Assembly (NCBI GenBank): GCA_030278955.1
Contig: JAOANR010000015.1
Location: 36,612,487 to 36,676,486 of the forward strand
Reading direction: 5' to 3'
Length of the DNA: 64,000 bases
Origin: Hygrophila difformis
Taxonomy: Eukaryota; Streptophyta; Magnoliopsida; Lamiales; Acanthaceae
Shown here: positions 42,941 to 52,911 of the stretch, piece after piece
Layout: each line of letters starts with the position of its first letter
Position numbering within the stretch: position 1 is the first letter of the stretch
Notes under the pieces: generated by a model
Told to the model about the DNA's origin: nothing
The model's database searches: none
The model's input: the letters and a program-made list of their open reading frames with translations, nothing else
Position numbers and translations under genes: made by a program

Positions 42941-44147
42941 GAAAAATATACTCTAAAGAGTCATTTTTCTTTTCAAATTGACCAAGATTTTTTTCTATTT
43001 CTAACTCCAATTGGCCTTCTACATTTGCTAATAATGTTCAATTTGATCCTTTTACTCAAGTAATCCTATATTTAATAAATAATGTGGTAATTAAGTTTTT
43101 TAATTACACAAACCATATTAAACCAGGTCACCCAATACCAAACCCTAACCCGCCCCAACCCCTAAATGTGTCATTATTTCATTGTCTATTTGAATCTACG
43201 CAGGAAGGTATGCAAGAATCTGCAACAGGATTGAAAATAGGACGCTCATTTCAGATGGCATTAACAGAATTTGACAAGTGAATATTGGTTACTTGTGTGG
43301 TCCATTGAAAATTCAAAAGGATAATGCAATTCACATTCTTTCTCACTAAGAGAACAATTACAACATCACCTTTTGGATAACTAATCAAATATATTTTATA
43401 AATGAAAGCAGAAATGAGATATGATGGCCACAGAAACCTCGTCACTGATACATTCAAGAACCGACAACTATATTCGAAATCAAAACCGAGAAACATGAAA
43501 GGTAAAATCAGATTTCTGGACAACAAAAATTTCACTTTCCACAGAAGCATCAAAGCTCAAATGGCAGCTACAAAATCTTAAAGAAAAAGTCACTAATTTG
43601 ATGGAGGCGTCGGGCAAAATCATGGAGGGGAGGGCGAAATCTGCTATCGGCTCCGTTGGGAAGAACACATTTTAGGGGTTGGATTGGGTTTAGGGTTTGG
43701 TATTGGGTGGCCCATTTTAAATATGGTTTATGAAATTAAGAATTTTAATTACTACATTACTTCCCCCGTTTCATTAAGATTGTTACGTTTGACTTTTTGA
43801 CACTATTCACTGTTTAAGTTTGATTCGAATTTTTATCATAGTTATGTAAAAAAAAATATAGTCAAGTGAGATCTTGTTAGATTTGTCTAATGAATATCAA
43901 ATCTTTATAATTTTTTATTGTACACATTTTAAGTTATTAGCCGTTAAAAATGTGTATTAACATACGTGTCAGGTGAGTCCGTAATAATTATAATGAGACA
44001 GAGGTAGTATTTATTAAATATAGGATTATTGAGTAAAAAGAGCAAATTGGACATTATTAGCAAATGTAGAGGACCAATTGAGGCTAAATAGAAAAAAAAC
44101 TATCTTGGCCAATTTGAAAAGAAAAAGAACTATTTAGTATATTTTTC
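42941..44147. mobile_element. Long-inverted-repeat element (MULE-like), with a MITE in one arm
   Basis: The left arm (about 42,941-43,170) and right arm (about 43,674-44,147) are inverted repeats starting GAAAAATATACT. The right arm is interrupted by a MITE. Possible degenerate 9-bp duplicates ATGCACATT and ATGCATATT lie just outside. The ~500-bp centre is not repetitive and may be captured host sequence, but I recognise no gene. Arm motifs resemble those of the MULE at 37,007. Confidence 0.6.
43760..44007. mobile_element. Stowaway-like MITE (family M1) copy 6
   Basis: TA at 43,758-43,759 and 44,008-44,009, ends CTTCCCCCGTTTC and CTACCTCTGTCTC. The left arm of the host inverted repeat provides the uninterrupted sequence near 43,080. 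Confidence 0.82.
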
Positions 44148-44424
44148 ATGCATATTCCATATGGGCTTAGATGTGGTTGGTTATAGATAAAATAAGGGCA
44201 AATTAATGTTTTTTTTTTGTTTTTTTGTTTTTTTTGTTTTTTTTGTCAGAACAGTTTATACAGACTAGAAAATGGGTGGTGAGAAGGGCAAATTAGTGTT
44301 GAGATATATGTGATGTCATGATATGAATTTAAAATTTTATTTTATTTTTTATTTGGGTTTTTGATAGATAACTGGATATTTCAGGCCACAATGAATTTTT
44401 ATTTTTATTTGTTATTATAATACG

Positions 44425-44755
44425 CTACTACAAAAAAAATGGGGGAAGGCGAGGACAGCTTTTCCTCGCCTAAGTCCTCGCCTAGGGCTATAGGCGAGGA
44501 AACATGGTTGTCGCCTACGGCATCGTCGGGTTCCGACGTTAGTCGGCCATTTCCTCGCCTGTGGGCGAGGACGTGCGCGAGGAACTGAGCGAGGGAGTGA
44601 GCGAGGACGGGGGCGACGGCTGGGGCGAGGAAAGTGGTGAGGAAACAGGTGAGGAAATGGGCGACAATGTGGGCGAGGAATCTAGAGCCCATATTTTTAA
44701 GCACATAGGCGAGGACATGGTTTCCTCGCCCATGTCCTCGCCCCCCACATTTTAA
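44425..44755. repeat. Cluster of GGCGAGGA motifs, possible CACTA-type subterminal repeats
   Basis: After a CTACTACAAAAAAAA edge, some 17 copies of GCGAGGA-like words or their complement TCCTCGCC occur in 330 bp. CACTA transposons have CACTACAAAAAA-type ends with dense subterminal repeats, and this fits one such end with a mutated first triplet. No second end or transposase is visible. Open frames on both strands come from the repeat. Confidence 0.45.
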
Positions 44756-45580
44756 TTTTTTTTTTAAATTTTATATTTTCCTGATGCCCTGCAGCTGCGG
44801 AATTCGAGTGAAATGCAATTTCTCATATTACTCAAGATAAAACCAATTACTATCAAGATAAAACATAGTTCCGTAAAGAAATCTACAATTTCTATTCACA
44901 CAAAGATAAAACATAGTCATATATATATACATGTACTATAAAGTCATATTCAACTACAATCAAAGTCGAAAACCTTCTTGAGATGGTGATCGCATGACCG
45001 TGCTTCAAAGCCCAATGATTCCCTATATGAACAATGAATCGACTCCAATCAATATGGTGCAGCTTTTCCAAGTTGACAGAAGATCCCTGTCGACATTGTC
45101 AGGTGCCATTCTAATGATTAACAATATAATAGTCCATAAGAGTCCACAAGAAAGTCAAATATAATGAACCCGACTGAGATTGAATCTTAATGGAACAATT
45201 AACATCAACTACAGCATACACTTCAACAAAACAACATACACTTCAACAAAACAGTAAGAATACAGCAGCCTCTCCATTGAAACCCAAAATCTTGAACACC
45301 ATTTATGATTCTTTCAAGAACCTCCATTGTCAAGTACAAAGCATAATCAAGGATGGTTTGTGAGTGCATGCTTAAAATGAAATAATGCTGGACACAAAGA
45401 CAATGTTTTTCATGACTAGAAAGTTAAGTAGGGTGTGAATTGTGAAGTCAGGAGTCTGCTGCCTTTTCGTGATTTATAAGAAGTAAAATAATAAGCAAGA
45501 TTGCCAAGTGAGATTAGAAAAAGAATTACTACAACGCAGGTGCAGCCAAAGCCATTATTATACAATGAGTTTCAGATTTA
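44756..45580. other. Unannotated stretch
   Basis: Mixed AT-rich sequence. I see no gene, RNA or mobile-element signature. It may be the interior of the putative CACTA element. Confidence 0.35.
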
Positions 45581-45596
45581 ACTACTTAAAGAATAA

Positions 45597-45762
45597 TAGG
45601 AGATGAGGACTTGCCTGGGCAAGTCCATGACTTCCAATCCAATAGTTTGGGGTTCGATTCCTCATTCGCCCCCCTATCCTCTCCTTTATCCCTTTGTAAT
45701 TTGTGTGGTATGGACTACCACCACCCTTTCTCTCACTTCGACTCCAAAAAAAAAAAAAAAAC
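45597..45762 (+). mobile_element. tRNA-derived SINE (family S1)
   Basis: B box GGTTCGATTCC at 45,651-45,661, shared 3' words TTTGTGTGGTATGGACTACCACC and a poly(A) tail. The target duplication CTACTTAAAGAATAA / CTACTAAAGAATAA lies at 45,582-45,596 and 45,763-45,776. Confidence 0.85.
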
Positions 45763-46316
45763 CTACTAAAGAATAAAATCACATGGAAATATAAATGCTA
45801 AACCACCCATCTTGAGCCTCAAATATAGTTGGGAAATATAGTACAACACACGGTGTCTGGTAAATAATTTTTGTCATTAAAATAATTATTTTTTCCCCAA
45901 AATAGCTTATTTAACTGATATTTATATGGGTCTGTTTGGGAATTAGCTGTTAAATGATTATGTAAGTAATTTGAGTAATACATTAGTTAAAATTAGCTAT
46001 TTGACAGTTTTGGGCCTAGAATAAGCTGATTCCAAAATGTTGCTATTTGCAGTGGTTTAAAGAGCTGATTGAACACTATTTCAAGTTATTTTATCTTTTC
46101 AAATAGAATAAGTTAATTTCATTTAACTTATTTGCCAAATAAGGTAATAATAATATTTTTGAACCGCTAGGATTTTTTATAAGTTTTTTTAATATTTTGA
46201 AAGAACTGTTTTTTGGAAAAGCCGAAAGAAAGAACTGTTTAGGTAGGCTTATAGAAGTAGTTTTCCAATTATCAAACATTTTTCATAAAATACGTAATCA
46301 AAACAAGTTAAATTAA

Positions 46317-46357
46317 TTTTTTTTGGTGGAAAGGAGGGCCGAAGCCGTTTTTATATC
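46317..46357 (-). mobile_element. Micro-retroposon (41 nt, poly(T)-led)
   Basis: Flanked by ACAAGTTAAATTAA (46,303-46,316) and ACAAGTCAAATTAA (46,358-46,371). The uninterrupted site is near 46,734-46,747. The minus-strand end reads ...TTTCCACC followed by A8. Confidence 0.75.
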
Positions 46358-46406
46358 ACAAGTCAAATTAAATTCAATTATCATGATTTGATAACAACTA
46401 ATTCCA

Positions 46407-46426
46407 TTTTTTTTTTTGGATGCAAA
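46407..46426 (-). mobile_element. Micro-retroposon (20 nt, poly(T)-led)
   Basis: Flanked by AACTAATTCCA on both sides (46,396-46,406; 46,427-46,437). The empty site is near 46,770. The minus-strand end reads TTTGCATCC followed by A11. Confidence 0.75.
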
Positions 46427-46459
46427 AACTAATTCCAAATAAGGCCGACTGTGACACGT

Positions 46460-46592
46460 GCCACACAAATAACAAAGGGAATAAAGGGTAGAGATATGGA
46501 GTCGGTGGAAGTCGGTGGAAATCGAAACTTCCACCTTCAGGTTGGAAGTCATGGAACTTAACTACTTGAGCTAAGTTATTATCCCCATATCA
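46460..46592 (-). mobile_element. tRNA-derived SINE (family S1), minus strand, degenerate
   Basis: Minus strand: A box-like TTAGCTCAAGTAG, then GACTTCCAACCTGAAGG, B box-like GTTTCGATTTCC (46,517-46,528) and TTTGTGTGGCA, as in the other S1 copies. The tail and target duplication are not clear. Confidence 0.6.
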
Positions 46593-46965
46593 TAGTATTT
46601 TGGACCGCTAGGAATTTTTTAAAAAATATATATATTTTTCTAAAATATTTTGAAAGAACTGTTTAGGTAGGCTTATAGCAGTTTTCCATTTATCAAATTT
46701 TTTTCATTTCATAAATTAAAGACGTAATCAGAACAAGTCAAATTAAATCATTTGATAACAAATTAACAACTAATTTCTGAATAAGGCCGATTGTGATACG
46801 TGTAGGAAGGATATTGTACCGGTTGTTAGTTTGTTAGAGATTCTGAATATGTTGTGATTTTGTTGAATGGAGCAGTGGCCAGAGAGGTTCTTTCATTTCT
46901 TCACTGGTTCATGTTTATGTTCGACCTTCATCAGATCAGTATATTTCTTATTCTTGACAATAATC

Positions 46966-48084
46966 ATGTACTCCCGCAACCCATCCAATGTCACTCGACA
47001 GCTCCTTTTTCCAGGCGAAATCCTTGAAGATATCTTGCGGAGGCTCCCCGTGAAATCTCTCTTGAAATTCCGGTGCGTTTCTAAATTTTGGCGTACCTTA
47101 ATCGACAGCGAGCGATTCGTGAAAATTCACCTCGAGACTTCGACGAAGCATCCAACATTTGCGCACCATAGGGTTATAATCAGTAGCGGCCGCCCACCAT
47201 ACCAACCTACCCTCAGGCATTGTTCTTTGGGCCGTTTGGTGAGTGAACCTTCTACTCAATTTTTTTTGGATAATCCTGTGCCCGATTCGGCTTCCTCTAT
47301 TTGCATTGTGGGTTCTTGTAATGGTTTGATTTGCATTCTGGTTGATAGAAAGGACTTTTATTTGTGGAACCCTAGTTTAAGAATTTCCAAGAAATTGTCC
47401 TTTTTCGATGATCATTTGAAGAATGATAGTGTTGTAAAATTTGGATTTGGGTACCTGGAATCGGCCCAGGATTACAAAATTTATGGGGGTCTATCTGATA
47501 TTTGGTTTCCTGGTACATCTAAGTCTGCAAGGAGAATCTATAGTTTAAATTCCGATTCTTGGAGCATAGCTAAGGACAGTACATTTAATTTTGAAATACA
47601 TGGTGGAGGGTTGGGTAAATTTGTGAATGGGAGGCTTCACTGGACTGGCAAGGGGCATAAGAACCTGGCAAACTTTATCTTTTCTTATGACTTGACGACT
47701 GAGGAGCATGAAATGGTGCAGCTGCCTAGTGAAGCTAGCGATCTAGAAGATGATTATTGCCATCTGATGTTGGGAGATTTTTCAGGGTGCCTTTGTGTGG
47801 TGCAATTCCATCCAGATCAACAGGTGGATGTTTGGGTTATGAAGCAGTATGGTGTGAAGGAGTCTTGGATTAAAATGTTGACTGTTCCTAATCCTCACCA
47901 TACTATAAATTTGTGGTTCGGATTTTACATGGATCAAAATAGAGAAATTTTGATTAGTTTTAAAGATCATTTTGCAATAGTTAGGTTAGAAGATGCTACA
48001 CTTTGGTGTGCTCCTCGAAGGGTTGGTGTTTGTTCGGCTCTTGAACAGGTAGTCTATGTGGAAAGTTTAGTATCATTCGTCTAA
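46966..48084 (+). CDS. F-box protein with F-box-associated domain, paralogue of the 32.7-kb gene
   Basis: 372 residues, intronless. The F-box is at about residues 13-55 (LLFPGEILEDILRRLPVKSL, then KFRCVSKFWRTLI). The FBA landmarks IVGSCNGLICI, LWNPSLRISKKLS, FGFGYLESAQDYKIYG and WVMKQYGVKESWIK are in the same order as in gene 1. The in-frame ATG at 46,867 would add 33 residues that the paralogue lacks, so 46,966 is preferred. It would act as an SCF substrate adaptor; target unknown. The frame is intact and probably functional. The putative promoter includes the tandem duplication and SINE listed above. Confidence 0.92.
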   Translation: MYSRNPSNVTRQLLFPGEILEDILRRLPVKSLLKFRCVSKFWRTLIDSERFVKIHLETSTKHPTFAHHRVIISSGRPPYQPTLRHCSLGRLVSEPSTQFFLDNPVPDSASSICIVGSCNGLICILVDRKDFYLWNPSLRISKKLSFFDDHLKNDSVVKFGFGYLESAQDYKIYGGLSDIWFPGTSKSARRIYSLNSDSWSIAKDSTFNFEIHGGGLGKFVNGRLHWTGKGHKNLANFIFSYDLTTEEHEMVQLPSEASDLEDDYCHLMLGDFSGCLCVVQFHPDQQVDVWVMKQYGVKESWIKMLTVPNPHHTINLWFGFYMDQNREILISFKDHFAIVRLEDATLWCAPRRVGVCSALEQVVYVESLVSFV

Positions 48085-48626
48085 TGAGGTGAACAAGAGA
48101 GGCAAGAGTAGATAATGTTAAAGGATAAATTCTCAAATACATTTGCTAGTTCATTTCTTTTTATGCTGGTGAAACAATGCCGTTTGGCACAATTGTCTGG
48201 TTTTTATGACATGCATTGAAACAAGTTTTTTTTTTTGTTTTTTTTTTTGTTTTTTGTTTTTTTTTTTTTTAAAGATTGGACTGAATTGTTCCTGTTTTTA
48301 TGTGTTTCATTGACCGGTCATAATATTTATGTATTTATCTTCAAAAAGAAATATTTATTATAGTACTCGATTTCTAGCTAGTGATTTCTTATTGATGGAA
48401 GAAGCACCGGTCTTAAAATTGGGGTTGTGGCTTCATTTATTGATCTCTAAAACAAAGCATGTTGTAAAGTTCTGAACAACAAAATAAAACACACATCACC
48501 CTTGGCGTAATAAAAAAATAGTACTCCTACTTCAAAGGTTCTGCACATCATTTTCTTGAACTCGTCTGCACTTACCTCACCAACGCCAACAACATTTTGC
48601 AAGTAATGCCAAAACTTGTGTGGCTC
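48085..48626 (+). other. 3' flank of F-box gene 2, with T-rich low complexity
   Basis: 48,160-48,225 matches the F-box gene 1 3' flank (GCACAATTGTCTGG, ATGACATGCATTGAAACAAG). A T/G homopolymer-like run occupies about 48,226-48,271. Nothing else is seen. Confidence 0.5.
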
Positions 48627-48661
48627 TCTCTCTCTCTCTCTATATATATATACTCTCTCTA

Positions 48662-48697
<36 letters not shown>

Positions 48698-48699
48698 AA
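48627..48699. repeat. Compound CT/TA microsatellite
   Basis: CTCTCT and TATATA runs alternate, ending with a long TA run before AAAAGTG. Confidence 0.9.
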
Positions 48700-48809
48700 A
48701 GTGTGACCTCCTGAATTAAAATACCATTTTGCCCTTAGGTTTAAAAAAATTTACCTACCATCTTTGCCCCTCATTTTGTCTGTAATGTGTGTATGTGTAT
48801 TAGACTACA

Positions 48810-48846
48810 CTAGTTTTTTCACCCGCGGTACCCGCGGGTTTTATTG
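48810..48846 (-). mobile_element. Probable Helitron 3' terminus (minus strand)
   Basis: The minus strand reads a GC-rich hairpin CCCGCGGGTACCGCGGG, then TGAAAAAA and CTAG before T (48,810-48,813). A hairpin about 10 nt before CTRR and insertion before T are the Helitron 3' signature. The element would extend to the right; its 5' end was not found and no Rep gene lies nearby on that strand. Confidence 0.6.
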
Positions 48847-49304
48847 AATATTGGTGTTTCAAACAAAACCAATTATTTTGTTACATAACTATTAAATTAA
48901 ATCGATTACTTTAGTTATTATATAAAATGACTGACAAATATTACTCACGCAAAAATTCATTGAACAAAAAAATTAAACAAATTAATATTTCTTAAAAATA
49001 AAACAAACATCTTATAAATTAATATATTAATCGTCCAATGAAATGTTTATTTTATAAAATATTTTACATGAATACAATTAAATTTAATCTCAACGACATT
49101 GAAATCATCTCAATCACAGAAGGTACTTTCTTTTATCTTATAATATAAGATAATTACTAAAATCTCTATACAAAAATAAGTTGAATGTTCTCTAGTTATG
49201 CACTCGCGGGTTTCATAAATAGATAACTTGATACAAATTATACAAACACAAATTAAATGTAATATTGTAAATAGATATGCAGTTTTGAAATTGTTAAACA
49301 CTTA

Positions 49305-49322
49305 TCCCCGAAAAAAAAAATA
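49305..49322 (+). mobile_element. Micro-retroposon (18 nt, poly(A)-ended)
   Basis: TCCCCG plus A10 and TA between GTTAAACACTTA (49,293-49,304) and GTTAAAAACTTA (49,323-49,334). A second, duplicated copy lies near 49,705. Confidence 0.55.
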
Positions 49323-49430
49323 GTTAAAAACTTAATCCAATATTAGTTCGATCATAAATAATACTTCTAAAAACCAATAATCCAGTTTTGAAATAGTTTT
49401 AATATATAAACTTTATAATTAGAAGTTGGC

Positions 49431-49479
49431 CTAAATTGGTCAGTCCGCGGGCAGCCCGCCCGCGGACTGACCAATTTAG
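49431..49479. repeat. Perfect 22-bp hairpin with 5-nt loop
   Basis: Arms 49,431-49,452 and 49,458-49,479 are exact reverse complements, with the loop AGCCC. The core is GGTCAGTCCGCGGGC. It stands out as a GC-rich island in very AT-rich DNA and shares CCCGCGG with the nearby Helitron end. Confidence 0.9.
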
Positions 49480-49815
49480 ATCCAATTCAATTGAATATTT
49501 GTTTTAGTAATAGGTATATTAATTTTATTAAACAAAAATATCATTTATTATAATATATATAAAAAATAACTTTACAGAATATAAAATATTGTACATGAGT
49601 CCCTATTTGTAGCATTCCAAATGCACATTTGTTAATCTAAACAAATTCTACCTCATTAATGTGTAATATTCAAATTCTAATCTCTGTTCACTTTTAAACA
49701 CTTACCCCCGGGAAAAAAAAATAGTTAAAAACTTAAATCAATATTAGCTCTATCATAAATAATACTTCTAAAAACCATATAATCCATTTTGAAATAGTTT
49801 TAATATATAAACGTT

Positions 49816-50390
49816 TCAAAATTAAATGTAAAATTAATATGTCAGTGTATATTTCTTATATCTCATTCATTTTTTTACATAAGAATAAATGACGTAATTA
49901 AGAAAATTTAAACACGTAATTTTTAATTTTGATCTAAACAAATTCTACTCATTTATGTGTAATATTCAAATTCTAATATCAATTTACTTTTAGATTATTT
50001 TTCCACCTTTTTGCTCGGTCGTTGTTTTAAAAAACCATCATTTTTTACCCAAAAATATATTACTATAAGCTTGTCATCACTCATCACCATGAACAATCAA
50101 TGTTTAAATTTCTTAAAATTTGAAAGCATAAAATTAAATAATAATAAAAAAAATAAATTTAAAAATATATTTTGAATTTTTCACCATAATTTAGAATTAT
50201 ATTTTAAAAATAAATTTATTTGCTCTGTATTTTTAAAATTTATTGTTATATTGTTATAAATTGTCACCAAAAAAGATTATTGTTATATATAATTTAATTA
50301 AATACTTTTTAATAATAAAAATAGTTTGTTTGACTGGGCACAAACAACCCTAATAAATTTATACTCGTAGTAGTTTAAATTTGAAGTCAT
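49816..50390. other. AT-rich stretch, no gene
   Basis: Only AT-rich DNA. A further possible micro-insertion, TTGTCACC followed by A6, lies near 50,250-50,275 between TTATTGTTATAT-like repeats. Confidence 0.4.
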
Positions 50391-50409
50391 TTTAAAGATA
50401 TTGTGCACA

Positions 50410-50422
50410 GGTTTATCAAAAA
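50410..50422 (+). mobile_element. Micro-retroposon (13 nt, poly(A)-ended)
   Basis: GGTTTATCAAAAA lies between exact 16-bp duplicates AAAGATATTGTGCACA (50,394-50,409 and 50,423-50,438). Confidence 0.75.
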
Positions 50423-50438
50423 AAAGATATTGTGCACA

Positions 50439-51501
50439 TTAATTTATTACCCCATTTGTTGGCACAATAATTATACTACTATACCCATCATATTGTCAAG
50501 GATATTTGGTATTAATGTAGAGTAGTTGATTATCTATAACCTACAACTAATCTTTAATGCACTCTCACATTATTGGGAATACAAAATGCATAACATTTAC
50601 TCAACCTTGAGCTAACATAATAAAATACTGTCAAATAGGCATGCACGATTTTTCAAGAGTAAAAAAGCATTATACGGAGCTGACATAATAAAATACTCCC
50701 AAGGCCATCATCATGGTTTTTGATACTTGATTCCCAAGGCCTCTGGGAACTCAAAAAATTTGAATTGCATTGGCAATCTAACTAAATTATATGGAGTAAT
50801 GCCACTATCTGAAACTAAATTATATGAATTTATTTTATTCTAAAAAATTTGAATTGCATTGGGACTTGGGAGTAAAACATATCTATATCCAAGAAACGAC
50901 AATTGCTCCTGGGAATCCTAATAATTTAATTTGGCCATAACAACTTAATCAAATTATGTCTACCACTACCCTAAAATAGATATATAAAAAAATATTTATA
51001 TAAAAGTTATAGTATGAATCTTGTGTAATTTGAAGCTGCATTGAGTTAAGATGTAAAATAACTGTGTTCTTCGAATAATCATTTTATTGTTTGTAAGGTT
51101 ATCTGGTAAAAATTACCGGAGGCAAAATTTGAATTGATTTTCCCAAGTACTTGGTATTTTGGTGGGTGCTTATTGTCAAAATTTCATGAGCTTTCATGGT
51201 CTGTCATGGAACGATATCTTTCAAATTTGTCCGTGGAATTACTTGTAAGCTATTGAGAAACCAAAAATGTGCATCACATCTTGTATGTACCTCAAATATG
51301 ACCAATTAAATATATACTTCTACATAGTTATAGATTTTGTAGAAGATTGGACAACCATTGCACAACTATCAAGAATTGAATCATCATTACTCAGCCACCA
51401 CTGTTATGTGAACTAAAAAAATACTAATTATTTATTACCTCAATATCTTTTTGAATACCTCTAATAAGATATTACAATTACTCAGCCAAACCATAATATA
51501 T
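50439..51501. other. AT-rich stretch, no gene
   Basis: No coding, RNA or mobile-element signal that I can support. Confidence 0.4.
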
Positions 51502-51503
51502 AC

Positions 51504-51809
51504 TACTCTGTTTTGTTTTAATTGCACAATTTGAATAGTTTTTATTATTTATTGAGTAACTCTGATTTAACTTTGTAGTACATTTTTTTTTTTTTTTGGT
51601 AACAAGGACGCTACAGCAACTTTGTAGTACATTTATATAAGATAAACATAATCAAGTGAGATCTTGTTAAATTCCTATAATGACGTACTTTAGAATATTA
51701 AATTTTTCTAATTTTTTTATTATATATAATTTGAGTTCTTAAGGGTAAAAGATATGTTTTGAACTACATGAAATACATGAATGGAACAGTTATTTGAGAA
51801 CAGAGGAAG
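51504..51809. mobile_element. Stowaway-like MITE (family M1) copy 7, itself interrupted
   Basis: TA at 51,502-51,503 and 51,810-51,811, right-end complement CTTCCTCTGTTCTC. The conserved interior AGATCTTGTTAAATTC is present. It contains a micro-retroposon at 51,586-51,617. Confidence 0.75.
51586..51617 (-). mobile_element. Micro-retroposon (32 nt, poly(T)-led) inside a MITE
   Basis: Flanked by exact 17-bp duplicates AACTTTGTAGTACATTT (51,569-51,585; 51,618-51,634). The minus-strand end is ...CTTGTTACC followed by A12. Confidence 0.85.
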
Positions 51810-51811
51810 TA

Positions 51812-52720
51812 TATAGGAGTTAATTTATCGAGAAACATAATCAATATTTACATTCAATTTGATCGAAATATCGAAAAAGCTAAAGTTTACTAATAAAGCT
51901 TCATATATAACCTTCTATGCAAACCATTTAGAAGCCTAATTATGTAAGATGTGTTCATTGATCTTTATTTAATAAATCAACTTTATTAGAAGTATATTAT
52001 CATGGTTTGGCAGATGTAATCAATTCCAACCACCATTAAAAAAAAAAATAAACAACTGCACAAACATCGAACATGTAGAATGAAGAATTACATATATTAT
52101 ATCTTTGATTTTTTCAAAAAAACTAAAATTAATCATAAACATCAAATAACATGACCATTTATCAACCATTTTAAAATTGAATACTAATTGTATGTCTGTA
52201 TTGTCTCTACGTGAACCTGGTAGTGGACCACTAATTGAATAATATCATTAAAAAAAAAAACAAACAAACAAAAAAAAATCTAATATATGTGCACGTATAT
52301 TGTTTAGACTCAATAATACTCAAAACACATATTTACATTCATTGTAATAATAATTTTCAAGTAAAATATTGTTACCTCAATTTTAATGGCATGGTAGTAA
52401 TAATTTTTCTAAAACATAATATAAGATGGATATAAGATGACATATATTGTTTGCCTAAATTTTTTTCAAAGATTTATTGGGAATTGTATTATATAAAAAA
52501 TGCGGTATCTCTTTTCTTTTGGAAGTTTATTTGTTTTTATATTACTTAAAAATTTAAATAGTTTTCAAAATGTGAAAATTTAAATCATAATAATATTTTA
52601 ATTTTAGTTTAGTCTTGAGGATGAAATGATTACTGTAATTAATTATGACAGCTTTAAATAGTAATAATTTAAATCATAATAATATTGGATAGTGTAAATA
52701 GAGTAGCAGGCTTTAATAAA
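51812..52720. other. AT-rich stretch, no gene
   Basis: No supported feature. A few short A runs are present. Confidence 0.4.
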
Positions 52721-52731
52721 TATATTAAATG

Positions 52732-52751
52732 TTTTTTTTGGATGAAAATAT
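52732..52751 (-). mobile_element. Micro-retroposon (20 nt, poly(T)-led)
   Basis: Flanked by ATATATTAAATG (52,720-52,731; 52,752-52,763). The minus-strand end is TTTTCATCC followed by A8. Confidence 0.7.
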
Positions 52752-52790
52752 ATATATTAAATGTTAGGCATACATATATTTTTTCATTAG

Positions 52791-52805
52791 TTTTTTTTGG
52801 TAAAC
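52791..52805 (-). mobile_element. Micro-retroposon (15 nt, poly(T)-led)
   Basis: Flanked by ATATTTTTTCATTAG (52,776-52,790; 52,806-52,820). The minus-strand end is GTTTACC followed by A8. Confidence 0.7.
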
Positions 52806-52911
52806 ATATTTTTTCATTAGTTAAAATAATGGTAGATATCATTTGAATAGATTTTGAAGGAAGTTGAATAGAAAAGCAACTGGCTAAGATTCGATCCACA
52901 ACTGGCAACAA

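Larger units (their letters stand above)
46152..46804. repeat. Tandem duplication upstream of F-box gene 2
   Basis: 46,152-46,459 and 46,598-46,804 are diverged copies (shared ACCGCTAGGA, TTGAAAGAACTGTTTAGGTAG and AATAAGGCCGA words). Copy 1 carries two micro-insertions that copy 2 lacks. A SINE-like unit lies between them. Confidence 0.75.
49262..49815. repeat. Direct duplication of about 120-150 bp
   Basis: 49,290-49,412 and 49,690-49,812 share a long near-identical run (CTTCTAAAAACC, TTTTGAAATAGTTTTAATAT). The intervening DNA holds the perfect hairpin at 49,431-49,479. Each copy carries the same micro-insertion. Confidence 0.75.

Noticed and set aside
44405..44755. Ser/Pro- and Glu/Gly-rich frames on both strands
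   Set aside because: By-products of the GGCGAGGA repeat cluster.
46867..46965. Upstream in-frame ATG of F-box gene 2
   Set aside because: The extension is absent from the paralogue and not F-box-like; the start at 46,966 is preferred.
52235..52911. Short frames rich in Ile/Lys/Asn
   Set aside because: Chance open frames in AT-rich DNA; they contain micro-insertions and no motif.
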